Assembly: GCF_030287405.1 (NCBI RefSeq)
Contig: NZ_JASVVV010000001.1
Coordinates: 62,001-126,000, forward strand
Length of the DNA: 64,000 nt
Reading direction: 5' to 3'
Source of the DNA: Halalkalicoccus sp. NIPERK01
GTDB taxonomy: Archaea > Halobacteriota > Halobacteria > Halobacteriales > Halalkalicoccaceae
The notes below the pieces were generated by a model. That model searched no databases. It saw nothing but the letters and a program-made list of their open reading frames with translations, and was not told the DNA's origin. Of the stretch, positions 8,861-17,260 are shown one piece after another. A program made the translations under genes and the position numbers. Numbering within the stretch: position 1 is the stretch's first letter; every line of letters begins with the position of its first letter.

Positions 8861-9685
8861 TCATTCTAGGCTCAGCCCCGCGTGCCACCGCCCTGCGCCG
8901 GCCTCCGCCTTCACCTCGTCCATCCGCGCCAGTAGCTTCACCGCGAGCGAGGCCGTCTCGCTCGCGCGCCGTTCGCCCTCCGTCCGGAACTCGCCGGTGA
9001 TCCGGTTGGCGTAGACCGAACAGATCGCACCTGCACGCAAGCCGTAGACGTTCGCGATCGTCAGGATCGCGCTGGCCTCCATCTCGATGTTCTTCACGTT
9101 CGCTTCCCTGAGATCTTCGACGAGGTCGTCGGAACCGGCGGCCTCGAACCCCTCGAATCCGGGGCGGCCCTGCCCCGCGTAGAAGGAGTCGGCGCTCATC
9201 GTGATCCCGGTGTGGTAGTCGTAGCCCAGCCGTTCGGCGGCCGCGACGAGCGCACAGACCACCTCGTGGTCGGCGCTCGCGGGGTAGTCCTCGCGGACGT
9301 ACTCGTCGCTGGTCCCCTCCTGTCGAACCGCGCCCGTCGTGATCACGAGGTCCCCGACGTCCATTCCCTCCTGGATCGCGCCACACGACCCGACCCGGAT
9401 GAACGTGTCGGCGCCGACCCGGGCGAGTTCCTCGACGGCGATCGCTGCGGAGGGCCCGCCGATCCCCGTCGAGGTCACCGAGATGGGAACTTCGTCGTAT
9501 CGCCCCGTCAGGGTGCGGTACTCGCGGTGATGGCCCTTCTCGTCCGACTCGTCCCAGAACTCAGTTATCTTCCCGACGCGCTCGGGGTTGCCCGGGAGCA
9601 ATACAGAGGACGCGACGTCCTCGGGACCGACCTCGATGTGGTACTGTACCTCCTCGTTCGGGTCCTCGCTGTCGTCGGCTGGCAT
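8861..9685 (-). CDS. udp: uridine phosphorylase
   Basis: 274 residues from MPADDSEDP. Family motifs: LLPGNPERV near the N-terminus, the phosphate-binding RVGSCGAIQ, and NIEMEASAI in the nucleoside-binding region. It cleaves uridine with phosphate to uracil and ribose-1-phosphate. Cytidine deaminase and a phosphohexomutase follow in the same direction at 10785-12551, which fits pyrimidine nucleoside salvage. Confidence 0.88.
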   Translation of the reverse strand: MPADDSEDPNEEVQYHIEVGPEDVASSVLLPGNPERVGKITEFWDESDEKGHHREYRTLTGRYDEVPISVTSTGIGGPSAAIAVEELARVGADTFIRVGSCGAIQEGMDVGDLVITTGAVRQEGTSDEYVREDYPASADHEVVCALVAAAERLGYDYHTGITMSADSFYAGQGRPGFEGFEAAGSDDLVEDLREANVKNIEMEASAILTIANVYGLRAGAICSVYANRITGEFRTEGERRASETASLAVKLLARMDEVKAEAGAGRWHAGLSLE

Positions 9686-9721
9686 GGATCGGGATTTCCG
9701 CCCGCCGCGCAAATAACCGCG

Positions 9722-10567
9722 TCATTCGATGTCGAGGATCTCGCGCGTTTGCGCGGGCGTCGCGACCGGCCGCCCCAACAGTTCGGCGATCTCCCGGGTG
9801 CGCTCGACCAGTTGGGCGTTGCTCGTCGCACGTTCACCCGCACGCACGTAGAGGTTGTCCTCGAAGCCCACGCGGACGTGTCCACCGAGAAGAATACTCA
9901 TGGTCGTCAGCGGCAACTGGTGGCGCCCCATCGCGAGCGTGTTGAACCGCGCGCCCTCGGGCAGGTTGTCGACGACGTTCTGGACGTTGCGCGGGTGGGC
10001 GGGGGTGAGGGTCCCGCCGCCGTAGAGGACACCGAGATACGGCGGTGACTCGACCTCCGCACGGTCGAGAAACGCCTCGACTTCGTTCAGGTGACCCGGA
10101 TTGAACACCTCCATCTCGGGTTTGATTCCTCGCTCTCGCATCTCCGCGTGCAGCGCATCGACGGTTCCGCGGGGATTCTCGCTCGTCAGGTGGTGATATC
10201 GGTTTACGGGGCCCATGTCGAGCGACGCCATTTCGGGAACGGGCTCCGTCCGAAGCGGCTCCAGGCGATCCTCGACGGGGACGCCGGTCCCGCCGGTCGA
10301 GTGCTGGATCACGACGTCGTCGGTCGCCTCGCGGACCGCGGCGGTCAGCTCCTGAAACCGATCGCGCGAGAACGACCGTTCGCCGTTCTCCCGGCGGGCA
10401 TGGAGGTGGATCACCGCCGCCCCCGCGGCCTCGCAGGCCGCCGCGGTTTCGGCGACCTCCCCGGGCGTCTCGGGCAGGTCGGGATGCGCTTCCTTGCCGT
10501 GGACGCCGCCCGTCGGCGCGACGGTGACGATCAACGGGTTCCCCTCCAGGTAGTCGCCATAGCTCAT
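9722..10567 (-). CDS. BKACE-family (DUF849) beta-keto acid cleavage enzyme
   Basis: 281 residues with the TIM-barrel BKACE pattern: TVAPTGGVHGK at the N-terminus, IHLHAR carrying the zinc-binding HxH, QHSTGG, and LGGHVRVGFEDN near the C-terminus. Family members condense a beta-keto acid with acetyl-CoA to give acetoacetate and a CoA ester; the substrate here cannot be told. It overlaps the 59-residue gene upstream by 4 bp. Confidence 0.87.
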   Translation of the reverse strand: MSYGDYLEGNPLIVTVAPTGGVHGKEAHPDLPETPGEVAETAAACEAAGAAVIHLHARRENGERSFSRDRFQELTAAVREATDDVVIQHSTGGTGVPVEDRLEPLRTEPVPEMASLDMGPVNRYHHLTSENPRGTVDALHAEMRERGIKPEMEVFNPGHLNEVEAFLDRAEVESPPYLGVLYGGGTLTPAHPRNVQNVVDNLPEGARFNTLAMGRHQLPLTTMSILLGGHVRVGFEDNLYVRAGERATSNAQLVERTREIAELLGRPVATPAQTREILDIE

Positions 10568-10743
10568 CGCTCGTGCTCGCGGTAGATCTCGCAGTCGGTC
10601 GCGTGATCCAGGTCGTAGCGGTCGTTACAGACGTCGGCCCGCATCGGCTGGACGAACTCCCCGGCGACGGTACAGTACGCCCGTGCGGTCTCGAACGACC
10701 GGCCGTCGCCCTCTCGCTCGTACTCCAGATACGGACAGGTCAT
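10564..10743 (-). CDS. small four-cysteine conserved protein
   Basis: 59 residues with Cys at about 3, 24, 39 and 51 (MTCPYLEY, YCTV, DVCNDRYD, DCEIY), a likely metal or structural site. Function unknown. It overlaps the BKACE start by 4 bp and begins 42 bp after the cytidine deaminase stop on the same strand, so it belongs to that run. Confidence 0.7.
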   Translation of the reverse strand: MTCPYLEYEREGDGRSFETARAYCTVAGEFVQPMRADVCNDRYDLDHATDCEIYREHER

Positions 10744-10784
10744 GGCACGTCTGGGACCGCCACCCGCTAAAACCTGTTCCACCC

Positions 10785-11177
10785 CTATTCGAGGTGTTGC
10801 TGGGTGATCGTGTCGGGCAGGAGCTCCCCGAGCGTGTACGCCTCCCAGTCGTCGCCGCGGTCGCAGACGACCGGGAACTCCTCGTCGCAGAACTCCGCGA
10901 GCGTCTGTCTGCACATCCCACAGGGCGTGACGCCGTCGCGCCGGTCGGAACTCACGGCCAGTCGCGAGAACTCGCGGTGGCCCGTGGCGATCGCCTGCGA
11001 GATGGCGACCTCCTCGGCGTGGAGGCTGTTGGAGTAGTTCGCGTTCTCGATGTTACAGCCGGTGAAGACGGTGCCGTCGACGGTCTCGATGGCCGCCCCC
11101 ACCCGGTACTCCGAGTAGGGGACGTGGGCGTGGGCGTGCGCCTCTCGGGCCGCCTGCACGAGGTCCTCCGTTTTCAT
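10785..11177 (-). CDS. cdd: cytidine deaminase
   Basis: 130 residues, the usual size for the homotetrameric enzyme. Zinc-site motifs are present: HAEE near residues 54-57 and PCGMCRQ near 85-91; the substrate pocket is marked by TGCNIENANYSNSLH. It deaminates cytidine to uridine, the substrate of the nearby uridine phosphorylase. It starts 21 bp after the upstream phosphohexomutase. Confidence 0.93.
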   Translation of the reverse strand: MKTEDLVQAAREAHAHAHVPYSEYRVGAAIETVDGTVFTGCNIENANYSNSLHAEEVAISQAIATGHREFSRLAVSSDRRDGVTPCGMCRQTLAEFCDEEFPVVCDRGDDWEAYTLGELLPDTITQQHLE

Positions 11178-11198
11178 GGTTCGAGTACGAAGTGATGG

Positions 11199-12551
11199 TT
11201 ATAAAGCCTGCTCGTCGACCGCCGACTCGATGACCGCGGTGGCCTCCTCGATCAGCGTCTCGACGCCCTCGCTTTCGGCGTACAGCCTGACGTAGGGTTC
11301 GGTCCCGCTGGGCCGGACGAGGATCCACGAGCCGTCGGGCCACTCGAGGCGCACGCCGTAGGCCGTATCGACCGCGGCGTCGGGGAACGCCGCCGGAAGC
11401 GCCGTTTCGAGGCGCTCCATCGCCCGCTCCTTGCGTTCGTCGGGACACTCGACGGCGACCTTCCGGTAGGGCCGTTCGGTGATCGGCTCCCTTAGGGGAC
11501 CGATCCCGTCGGCCTCGGCGACCAGTCCCGCGAGGACGGCCGCGCTGGCGACGCCGTCGATCCACCCGCCGAATCCGGGGTGGATGTGTTTCCACGGCTC
11601 GGCGGCGAAGACGACGTCGCCGCCCGACTCCCGGACGCGCGCGACCCCCTCGTGGAGCGCGCCCAGTCGGACGCGCTCGACCCGCCCGCCCGACGCCTCG
11701 ACGCGCTCGTCGATCCGCGCGGAGGCGTTCGGCGTCGTCACCACGACGGGGTCGGGCGAGGCGCTCTCGCGCGTGTAGCGCTCGGCGAGGATCGCCAGTA
11801 CGGTGTCCTCGTGGACCACGTCCCCCGAGGAGTCGACGATCACGATCCGATCGGCGTCGCCGTCGTGACCGATCCCCATCCCGTGGGAACCGTCGGCGAC
11901 GAACGCCCGGAGGTCGGCGAGCGTCTCGGGGGTCGGCTTGCTCCCCCGCCCGGGGAAACGGCCGTCGACGTTCGCGTTCAGCGTCGTGACCGCGGCGTCG
12001 AGGCTCGTCAACACCTGCGGGGTCGCGAGGCCCGCCATCCCGTTGCCGCAGTCGACGGCGACCTGCAGGCCCTCCGCGCCCCCCACGAACTCGCGGGTGA
12101 ACCCGACGACCGCGCGTCGATAGCGATCGAGGACGTCCCGCGTGATCGACTCCCCCCACGCGTCCCACTCGGTCGGGTGCGTCCCGGCCTCGAGGGCGGT
12201 CTCGACCTCCGTCTCGGCGTCGCGGTCGTACTCGACGCCGTCGCGAAACAGCTTGATCCCGTTGTCCGCGGGCGGGTTGTGCGAGGCGGTGAGCATCACG
12301 CCGTGGCGACCCTGCGAGGCGAACGCCAGCGTCGGGGTCGGGACGACGCCGAGGCGAATCACGGTCGTGCCGGCGCTCTCGAGGCCGGCGGCCATCGCGT
12401 CGGCGAGCGCGGGGCCGGTCTCGCGCCCGTCGCGTCCGAGGACGATCGTCGTTCCCGCCTCGCCCACCGCCTGTCCGACGGCGAGACAGACGAACGGCGT
12501 CACTTTCTCGCGAGCGGGCCCGCGGATACCCGCGGTTCCGAAGCGGATCAT
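11199..12551 (-). CDS. alpha-D-phosphohexomutase (phosphomannomutase/phosphoglucomutase family)
   Basis: 450 residues with all four domain signatures: TASHNPPADNGIKLF (phosphoserine loop), DGDADR (metal loop), EPWKHIHP (where sugar-binding EEN/SG motifs lie) and RPSGTEPYVRLY (phosphate-binding loop). It moves phosphate between C1 and C6 or C5 of a sugar. The short gap to cytidine deaminase and the nearby uridine phosphorylase make ribose-1-phosphate to ribose-5-phosphate conversion a reasonable guess; glucose or glucosamine phosphates remain possible. Confidence 0.87.
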   Translation of the reverse strand: MIRFGTAGIRGPAREKVTPFVCLAVGQAVGEAGTTIVLGRDGRETGPALADAMAAGLESAGTTVIRLGVVPTPTLAFASQGRHGVMLTASHNPPADNGIKLFRDGVEYDRDAETEVETALEAGTHPTEWDAWGESITRDVLDRYRRAVVGFTREFVGGAEGLQVAVDCGNGMAGLATPQVLTSLDAAVTTLNANVDGRFPGRGSKPTPETLADLRAFVADGSHGMGIGHDGDADRIVIVDSSGDVVHEDTVLAILAERYTRESASPDPVVVTTPNASARIDERVEASGGRVERVRLGALHEGVARVRESGGDVVFAAEPWKHIHPGFGGWIDGVASAAVLAGLVAEADGIGPLREPITERPYRKVAVECPDERKERAMERLETALPAAFPDAAVDTAYGVRLEWPDGSWILVRPSGTEPYVRLYAESEGVETLIEEATAVIESAVDEQAL

Positions 12552-12632
12552 GTGTGGCCGGTTTCGCCGGCACTCATATATACTGTCGGCTCCCCGGGCG
12601 GGACGGGATCGGGAGGTGAACGCGGTCGCCCA

Positions 12633-13103
12633 TCAGAGTTCGACGCCGCTGGGGATCAGGCTGTGCTGGCGGAGCAGGTGGCCCTCCCGGTCGTAGACCA
12701 GAAACGTCGATTTCCCGTAGATGGTGAGGTCCTCGCCGTCGATCCGGATGATCACCCGGTAGCGCTCGTCGGAGTCGGCCTCCTTCCCGTAGGCCCGTGC
12801 CGCGCGGATGAACCGCAGAACGTCGCTCGCCTGCTCGTTGAGTTCGAGGACGAAGTCCCCGGTGACGCGGTTCGTGACGCTCACCACGCCCGTCACCCCG
12901 TCGTCGTCGACGTCTCCCTGAAGCCTGAGTGCGACGTCGGTCTGTGCCGCCGAGAGGAGTTCGTCGTCGAACCCCGTCAGGCGCGCTTCGAGCTCGTCGG
13001 CTGGGCCCTCGAAATCGATGACGACGGTCGGCGTCGCCGGCGAGCCCCCCTCCTCGACCCAGTCGATCCCGCGAACATCGAGCGTAAAGTAATCGCGCCT
13101 CAT
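12633..13103 (-). CDS. conserved haloarchaeal protein (DUF5793-like)
   Basis: 156 residues from MRRDYFTLDV; an ATG 11 codons upstream (base 13136) is also in frame. The protein alternates beta strands and acidic turns, with TVVIDFEGP, TNRVTGDFVLEL and YRVIIRIDGE. No transmembrane segment or catalytic motif. I connect it with DUF5793 from memory of the MRRDYF start. It is divergent from the methyltransferase at 13246. Confidence 0.68.
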   Translation of the reverse strand: MRRDYFTLDVRGIDWVEEGGSPATPTVVIDFEGPADELEARLTGFDDELLSAAQTDVALRLQGDVDDDGVTGVVSVTNRVTGDFVLELNEQASDVLRFIRAARAYGKEADSDERYRVIIRIDGEDLTIYGKSTFLVYDREGHLLRQHSLIPSGVEL

Positions 13104-13245
13104 CAGTTCACGAAACGGTACGAACCGCGAGGCCATGAACGTAACGCCCACCTCACCGACGGGTGGCAGTTCGTGGCCCGTCAGTCCGCCGGTTCTCGAC
13201 CCCGTCGACCGGAGGGGTTTAGCCGTCCGTCCCCGATCCCGGGAC

Positions 13246-13881
13246 ATGGACGAATCGCGGCGCGTCCGCGAGACCTACGACCGGATCGCGGCCCACTTCG
13301 CGAGTACCCGCGAGCATCCCTGGCCCGAGGTCGAGGCGTTCCTCGACGACCGCTCGGGCGCGTTCGGACTCGACGTCGGCTGTGCGAACGGGCGGCACGC
13401 CGAACTGCTCGCCGCCCGCACCGACCGCGCCGTCGGGATGGACGTGAGCCGTGGCCTCCTCGGCGAGGCCCGCGACCGGGCGCGAACGCGGGGCTTCGCC
13501 GTCGACCTCGTTCAGGGGGACGCCGCGGGCCTTCCGATCCGCTCGCGAAGGGTGGACCTCGCGCTCTACGTCGCGACGATCCACCACCTGCGCGACCGCG
13601 AGACGCGGGTGCGCAGCCTCGACGAACTCGCACGCGTGCTCGCGCCGGACGGCCGGGCGCTGGTCAGCGCGTGGAGCACCGCCCACGACCGGTTCGACTC
13701 GGAATCGGGGTTCGACACCACGATCTCGTGGACCCTGCCGGGCGGCGAGACGGTGCCCCGATTCTATCACATCTACGCGCCGGAGGAGTTCCGCGCGGAT
13801 GTCGCGAACAGCGCGCTCGCAATCGAGGCATTCGAGGTCTCCAGCGGGAACTGCTACGCGACGGTGCGAAGAGAACAGTAA
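13246..13881 (+). CDS. class I SAM-dependent methyltransferase (Trm9/UbiE-like)
   Basis: 211 residues. SAM motif I is LDVGCANGRH (~42-51); motif II AVGMDVS follows, then DAAGLPI and LYVATIHHL. The size and the ETYDRIAAHFASTREHPWPEV start resemble the Trm9/ALKBH8 group that methylates tRNA wobble modifications, but small-molecule methyltransferases share these features. The tRNA-Gly gene lies 190 bp downstream, which may be coincidence. Confidence 0.8.
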   Translation: MDESRRVRETYDRIAAHFASTREHPWPEVEAFLDDRSGAFGLDVGCANGRHAELLAARTDRAVGMDVSRGLLGEARDRARTRGFAVDLVQGDAAGLPIRSRRVDLALYVATIHHLRDRETRVRSLDELARVLAPDGRALVSAWSTAHDRFDSESGFDTTISWTLPGGETVPRFYHIYAPEEFRADVANSALAIEAFEVSSGNCYATVRREQ

Positions 13882-13970
13882 GGCCCTTAACCGGGGCGAA
13901 GGTAGTTGGAGATACGCTGCGTTCGTCCACCGTTTCGGTGGCTCCCGGTTCGACGGAGAAGCGCCGGTGT

Positions 13971-14052
13971 CCTACGGAGCAAAGCGACGTAGGGCTCGAC
14001 GCAAGCGAACGGAGTGAGCTTGCGCCGGTGGTGAGCAGTTCCGAAGGAACTG
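13971..14052. repeat. three tandem hairpins upstream of tRNA-Gly
   Basis: Stems CCTACG/CGTAGG (13971-13976, 13988-13993), GCAAGC/GCTTGC (14001-14006, 14018-14023) and CAGTTCC/GGAACTG (14036-14042, 14046-14052) follow one another between the methyltransferase stop and the tRNA. The sequence GCGCCGGTG, the 5' end of the tRNA, also occurs here at 13961-13969 and 14022-14030. Confidence 0.6.
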
Positions 14053-14071
14053 CGATCCTCGGTGCGAATGA

Positions 14072-14142
14072 GCGCCGGTGGTCTAGTGGCAGGACCTGAG
14101 CCTTCCAAGCTCATGGCCCGGGTTCAAATCCCGGCCGGCGCA
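14072..14142 (+). tRNA. tRNA-Gly (anticodon TCC)
   Basis: 71 nt with complete cloverleaf: acceptor GCGCCGG/CCGGCGC, D stem GTCT/GGAC, anticodon stem TGAGC/GCTCA with loop CTTCCAA, T stem CCGGG/CCCGG with loop TTCAAAT, discriminator A. CCA is not encoded. The 3' segment from the T arm to the end is repeated twice downstream, as at integrase attachment sites. Confidence 0.96.
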
Positions 14143-14404
14143 TTTCCCGAACACGACGAACGAGGAGCGCCAGCGACGAGCGGGTCCGTGAGGTGGAATG
14201 CAACTCGGTGGGGTTTGAATCAGAGAGCGAACGGCGTGAGCGACCGTGGTTCAAATCCCGGCCGGCGCATTTTCTGTCCGAGCGACAACGAGGACAAAAA
14301 TAGCTACAGCGGGATTCTGAACCCTGCAAGTCGCAGCGCGCGAACGAAGTGAGCGCGACCGTCTTGCTCCGGTTCAAATCCCGGCCGGCGCATTTCCCGA
14401 ACAC
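14121..14404 (+). repeat. three copies of the tRNA-Gly 3' end (possible att scars)
   Basis: A block starting GGTTCAAATC and ending CCGGCGCATT occurs at 14121-14144 (inside the tRNA), 14248-14271 and 14371-14394, spaced 127 and 123 bp. Copies one and three also share the following TTCCCGAACAC. The spacers share GCGAACG..TGAGCG..ACCGT just before copies two and three. No integrase or gene lies between copies. This is either remnants of elements integrated at the tRNA or a tandem duplication of its tail. Confidence 0.75.
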
Positions 14405-14434
14405 CGCGAACGAAAAGCGACGTCCGAGGCCCGA

Positions 14435-16297
14435 TCACGGCGTCGTGGCGACCGGCCGCTCCGCCTGCGCGAGCCGCCGCGTGAGCGGCATCCGCAGGAA
14501 GGTCACGAGCGTGTACAGCGCCGCGAGGTTGTCCGCGCCGTCGAGGTGAGCCTGATAACACTCGTTGACGCCCTCCCAACTCAGGAACGGCAGCGCCCGG
14601 ATGAGCTCCTCGTGTTCATCGATCGTCTCGCGGACGAACCCCTGCGAGCGGATGAGTTCGGAGTGGTTCGTCCACGGGCCGGCCGTCCAGTGGGGTTCGT
14701 CGATCGGTTCCGGGAAGTGGCGGCGCTTGAACGCCGTCGCGATCCGCCCGGCCTGCTGGATCGCGGGGGGGTACGACAGCGGGACGTTCGTGCTCCCGTG
14801 AGGGATCGCCGCGAGGTCGGGATCGAGGTACTCGATGGCCTCGCCGATGAGGTTGCCCCGGAGGAGGTACGACGTGGGCGTCGAGAGGAACAGGTCGACG
14901 AGGCGGTTGTCCAGAAAGAGCGTGCCCGAGGGCATCGTCTGGAGCGTCCCGTAGTAGAAGAACTGCGAGGTCCCGTTGGTCAGCGGGCACCGGCTACAGA
15001 CGGTCGCCTCCTGCAGGGAGCCGTAGGCGATGCCGTGGTCGACGATCCCCTCGCCCTCCCGGGAGACGTTCGCGGCGTACACGTCGTACATGTCCCGCGA
15101 GAGCGCATCGCGGATGTACGGCGGAGCCTCCGAGACGCGTCCGGAGACGTACTCCTCGACGCTTTCGACATCCTCCTCGACCGGGAGGGGGAACGACCCC
15201 AGCCCGCCGAGGTCGATCGTCCGCGTCGGAACGTGGTTGCCCTTGAACAGCATGTCGCCGTAGTGGCCGGTAAAGAGGTACTCGACGTCCTCGCGGAGGG
15301 TCCCCTCGAACCCGGCGGCGTGGATCTGGTTGAAGTAGCCGACGAAGTTCCCGGCCCGCGGCGTCTTTCGCAGGGTGTTGGCCTGGTACTCCCGGCCACG
15401 CTGTAGCAACGTGATCGGGACGTCGGCCGCCGTGGCCACCCGGCGGGCGATCCGCGCCTCCGGGTTGACCCAGTCGGCGAGGTGATAGCAGCGGACGTCC
15501 CGGTCGGCCGCCATGAGCGCCGCCAGCGTGAGCCGCGAGTCGCTGCCCCCGCTGAGGAGCAGTCCGTACTCCGTGTCGGGGTCGGTTCGCTCCTCGACCG
15601 CCCGCGTAAGCGTCTCCGCGATCCGCCGGACGAAGTACTCCCGTGGCTCGTCCACCGGGTCGTAGCTGGGCGTCCAGTACCGCTCGGTCTCGACCGTCGT
15701 TTCGTCGAGCGAGACGGTCGTGATCGACCCCGGCTGGAGGCGCTCGACGCCGTCGAGCGGCGTCTTCACCCCGAACGCCCGCTGGAGGGAGAAGTACTCC
15801 GCGAGGTACTCGACGTCGAAGCCCGTCTCGACGGCCGGGTGAAGCGGCAGGGACTGGACGTTCGTCGAAAAGACGATGCCCCCGTCGGTCCGGTAGCAGT
15901 GAACCGCCCGGCTCCCGAGGCGGTCGGTGAACAGCGAGACCCGTCTCTCGGAGGGGTCGTAGACGGCGCCGACGAAGTTCCCGTTGAGGCCGGCGACGAA
16001 CTCGAGACCGTACTCCTCGTACAGCGACGCACAGTAGGCCGCGGGAGGGCCGGTCGGGAGCGAGTACCCGTCGGGGCCGTCGAACCCCCAGACCGAGCCC
16101 CACAGCCAGACGGCCACGTCCTCGCCCGTCCAGACCGGTTGTGGCTCGTCGGAGTGCGTGGCGATGCCGACCGTCACGTCCCCGTCCGTATACTCGCCCG
16201 TCGTCTCCAGCCCGTTCCACTCCAGATCCGCCGTCAGACGTTCCCTCTGGTCCGTTCGCACCGGCTCAGTACCTATCGCTCCCCAGATCCCAACCAT
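14435..16297 (-). CDS. asparagine synthetase-like protein without the glutaminase cysteine
   Basis: 620 residues from MVGIWGAIG. The N-terminal ~210 residues have the class II glutamine amidotransferase fold pattern (LNGNFVGAVYD, RLGSRAVHCY), but position 2 is Val where AsnB has its catalytic Cys, so glutamine hydrolysis is not expected. The synthetase domain keeps the pyrophosphate loop SGGSDS (249-254) and FTGHYGDMLFKG. It may adenylate a carboxylate and use ammonia or another amine. It converges on the tRNA-Gly repeats. Substrate unknown. Confidence 0.78.
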   Translation of the reverse strand: MVGIWGAIGTEPVRTDQRERLTADLEWNGLETTGEYTDGDVTVGIATHSDEPQPVWTGEDVAVWLWGSVWGFDGPDGYSLPTGPPAAYCASLYEEYGLEFVAGLNGNFVGAVYDPSERRVSLFTDRLGSRAVHCYRTDGGIVFSTNVQSLPLHPAVETGFDVEYLAEYFSLQRAFGVKTPLDGVERLQPGSITTVSLDETTVETERYWTPSYDPVDEPREYFVRRIAETLTRAVEERTDPDTEYGLLLSGGSDSRLTLAALMAADRDVRCYHLADWVNPEARIARRVATAADVPITLLQRGREYQANTLRKTPRAGNFVGYFNQIHAAGFEGTLREDVEYLFTGHYGDMLFKGNHVPTRTIDLGGLGSFPLPVEEDVESVEEYVSGRVSEAPPYIRDALSRDMYDVYAANVSREGEGIVDHGIAYGSLQEATVCSRCPLTNGTSQFFYYGTLQTMPSGTLFLDNRLVDLFLSTPTSYLLRGNLIGEAIEYLDPDLAAIPHGSTNVPLSYPPAIQQAGRIATAFKRRHFPEPIDEPHWTAGPWTNHSELIRSQGFVRETIDEHEELIRALPFLSWEGVNECYQAHLDGADNLAALYTLVTFLRMPLTRRLAQAERPVATTP

Positions 16298-16476
16298 AGT
16301 TCTCTCAGACAGTCCTTCGGATTGAATGTTGGTATGTCTCCGTTTCGATGTATGGTTCTCCCGAGCGGTACTGACGGGCGAAACCCTCCCGCCCCCAACG
16401 GTCGGGCCGCCGGCCCGTGGCACGTCGAGACGTGCCGGAACACACGATTTAACCGTCTCCCGCTCGTACTTCGCCT

Positions 16477-16761
16477 GTGAGTGAAGAAAGCGGGCGCCGG
16501 AACCTCCGGATGCCCAACGACGACGAGATGTTCGCCGTCGTCACCGACATGCTCGGTGGCGGACGCGTCAGACTCCAGTGTAACGACGGCAAAGAGCGCA
16601 TGGGCCGCATCCCCGGCCGGATGCGTTTTCGAACCTGGATCAACGAGGGCGACGTCGTCCTGATCGAACCGTGGGACTGGCAGGACGAGAAGGCCGACAT
16701 CGAGTGGCGCTACAAGGGCCAGGACGCGGATCAACTGCGCCGCGAAGGCCACATCGACTGA
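16477..16761 (+). CDS. eif1A: translation initiation factor eIF1A (aIF1A)
   Basis: 94 residues from a GTG (MSEESGRRN). The OB-fold core is clear: [44 protein letters not shown], followed by an acidic tail. It binds the 30S A site and helps start selection. A TATA-like GATTTAA about 25 bp upstream points to a leaderless mRNA. Confidence 0.95.
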   Translation: MSEESGRRNLRMPNDDEMFAVVTDMLGGGRVRLQCNDGKERMGRIPGRMRFRTWINEGDVVLIEPWDWQDEKADIEWRYKGQDADQLRREGHID

Positions 16762-16831
16762 TCCCCTTTCGAGGACGACGAGCCCGAGCCGACAGCGATG
16801 CGTCCACCGTTGACGTCCCCCGTCGCCGTAT

Positions 16832-16846
16832 GGGCATATCATGCCC
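16832..16846. promoter_or_regulatory. 15-bp palindrome upstream of the 97-residue gene
   Basis: GGGCAT-ATC-ATGCCC lies about 34 bp before the start at 16880, overlapping an AT-rich core that could serve as the TATA element. Possible operator; low certainty. Confidence 0.3.
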
Positions 16847-16879
16847 CAGAGTTTTCCGACTGCCCGGCCTCCACTGGAT

Positions 16880-17173
16880 ATGGACGAGATGGACGTCCCC
16901 GACCCGGAACTCGGCACCGCGACGATCGTCTTCGAGACGCCCGACGGCGAGGTCGACCAGATCACGGTCGAGAACGAGTACATCGTCTACTTCCAGGACC
17001 ACTGGCAGGTCAAAGCCGGCGAGGACGACGAGGGCAACGACGTCGTCCGCCGGATCCCCCGCGACCGGGTGTACTACGTCGAACGTTCGGTCGAGGAGTT
17101 CCAGGACCGGATCGACGCGCTTCTCGACCGGGCGAAAGACCGGTTCGACCTCGAGAACCTCTCCCTCGGGTAG
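16880..17173 (+). CDS. conserved small acidic protein, unknown function
   Basis: 97 residues from MDEMDVPDPEL; an in-frame ATG at 16841 overlaps the promoter palindrome and is less likely. The N-terminal half looks like a small beta domain (TATIVFETPDG, ENEYIVYFQDHW), the C-terminal third a charged helix (SVEEFQDRIDALLDRAKDRF). No cysteines or membrane segment. Function not recognised. Confidence 0.7.
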   Translation: MDEMDVPDPELGTATIVFETPDGEVDQITVENEYIVYFQDHWQVKAGEDDEGNDVVRRIPRDRVYYVERSVEEFQDRIDALLDRAKDRFDLENLSLG

Positions 17174-17260
17174 GTGAATCCGTCATCGAGTAGCACGTCA
17201 AGGGACGGTACGGGTACCACGCGGCCGTATTCGCCGGTACGTCGCGCCCACCGATCGATC

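Noticed and set aside
14121-14404. CRISPR array, from short repeats with similar spacing
   Set aside because: Only three copies, all identical to the tRNA-Gly 3' end, and spacers of about 100 bases related to each other; no cas genes.
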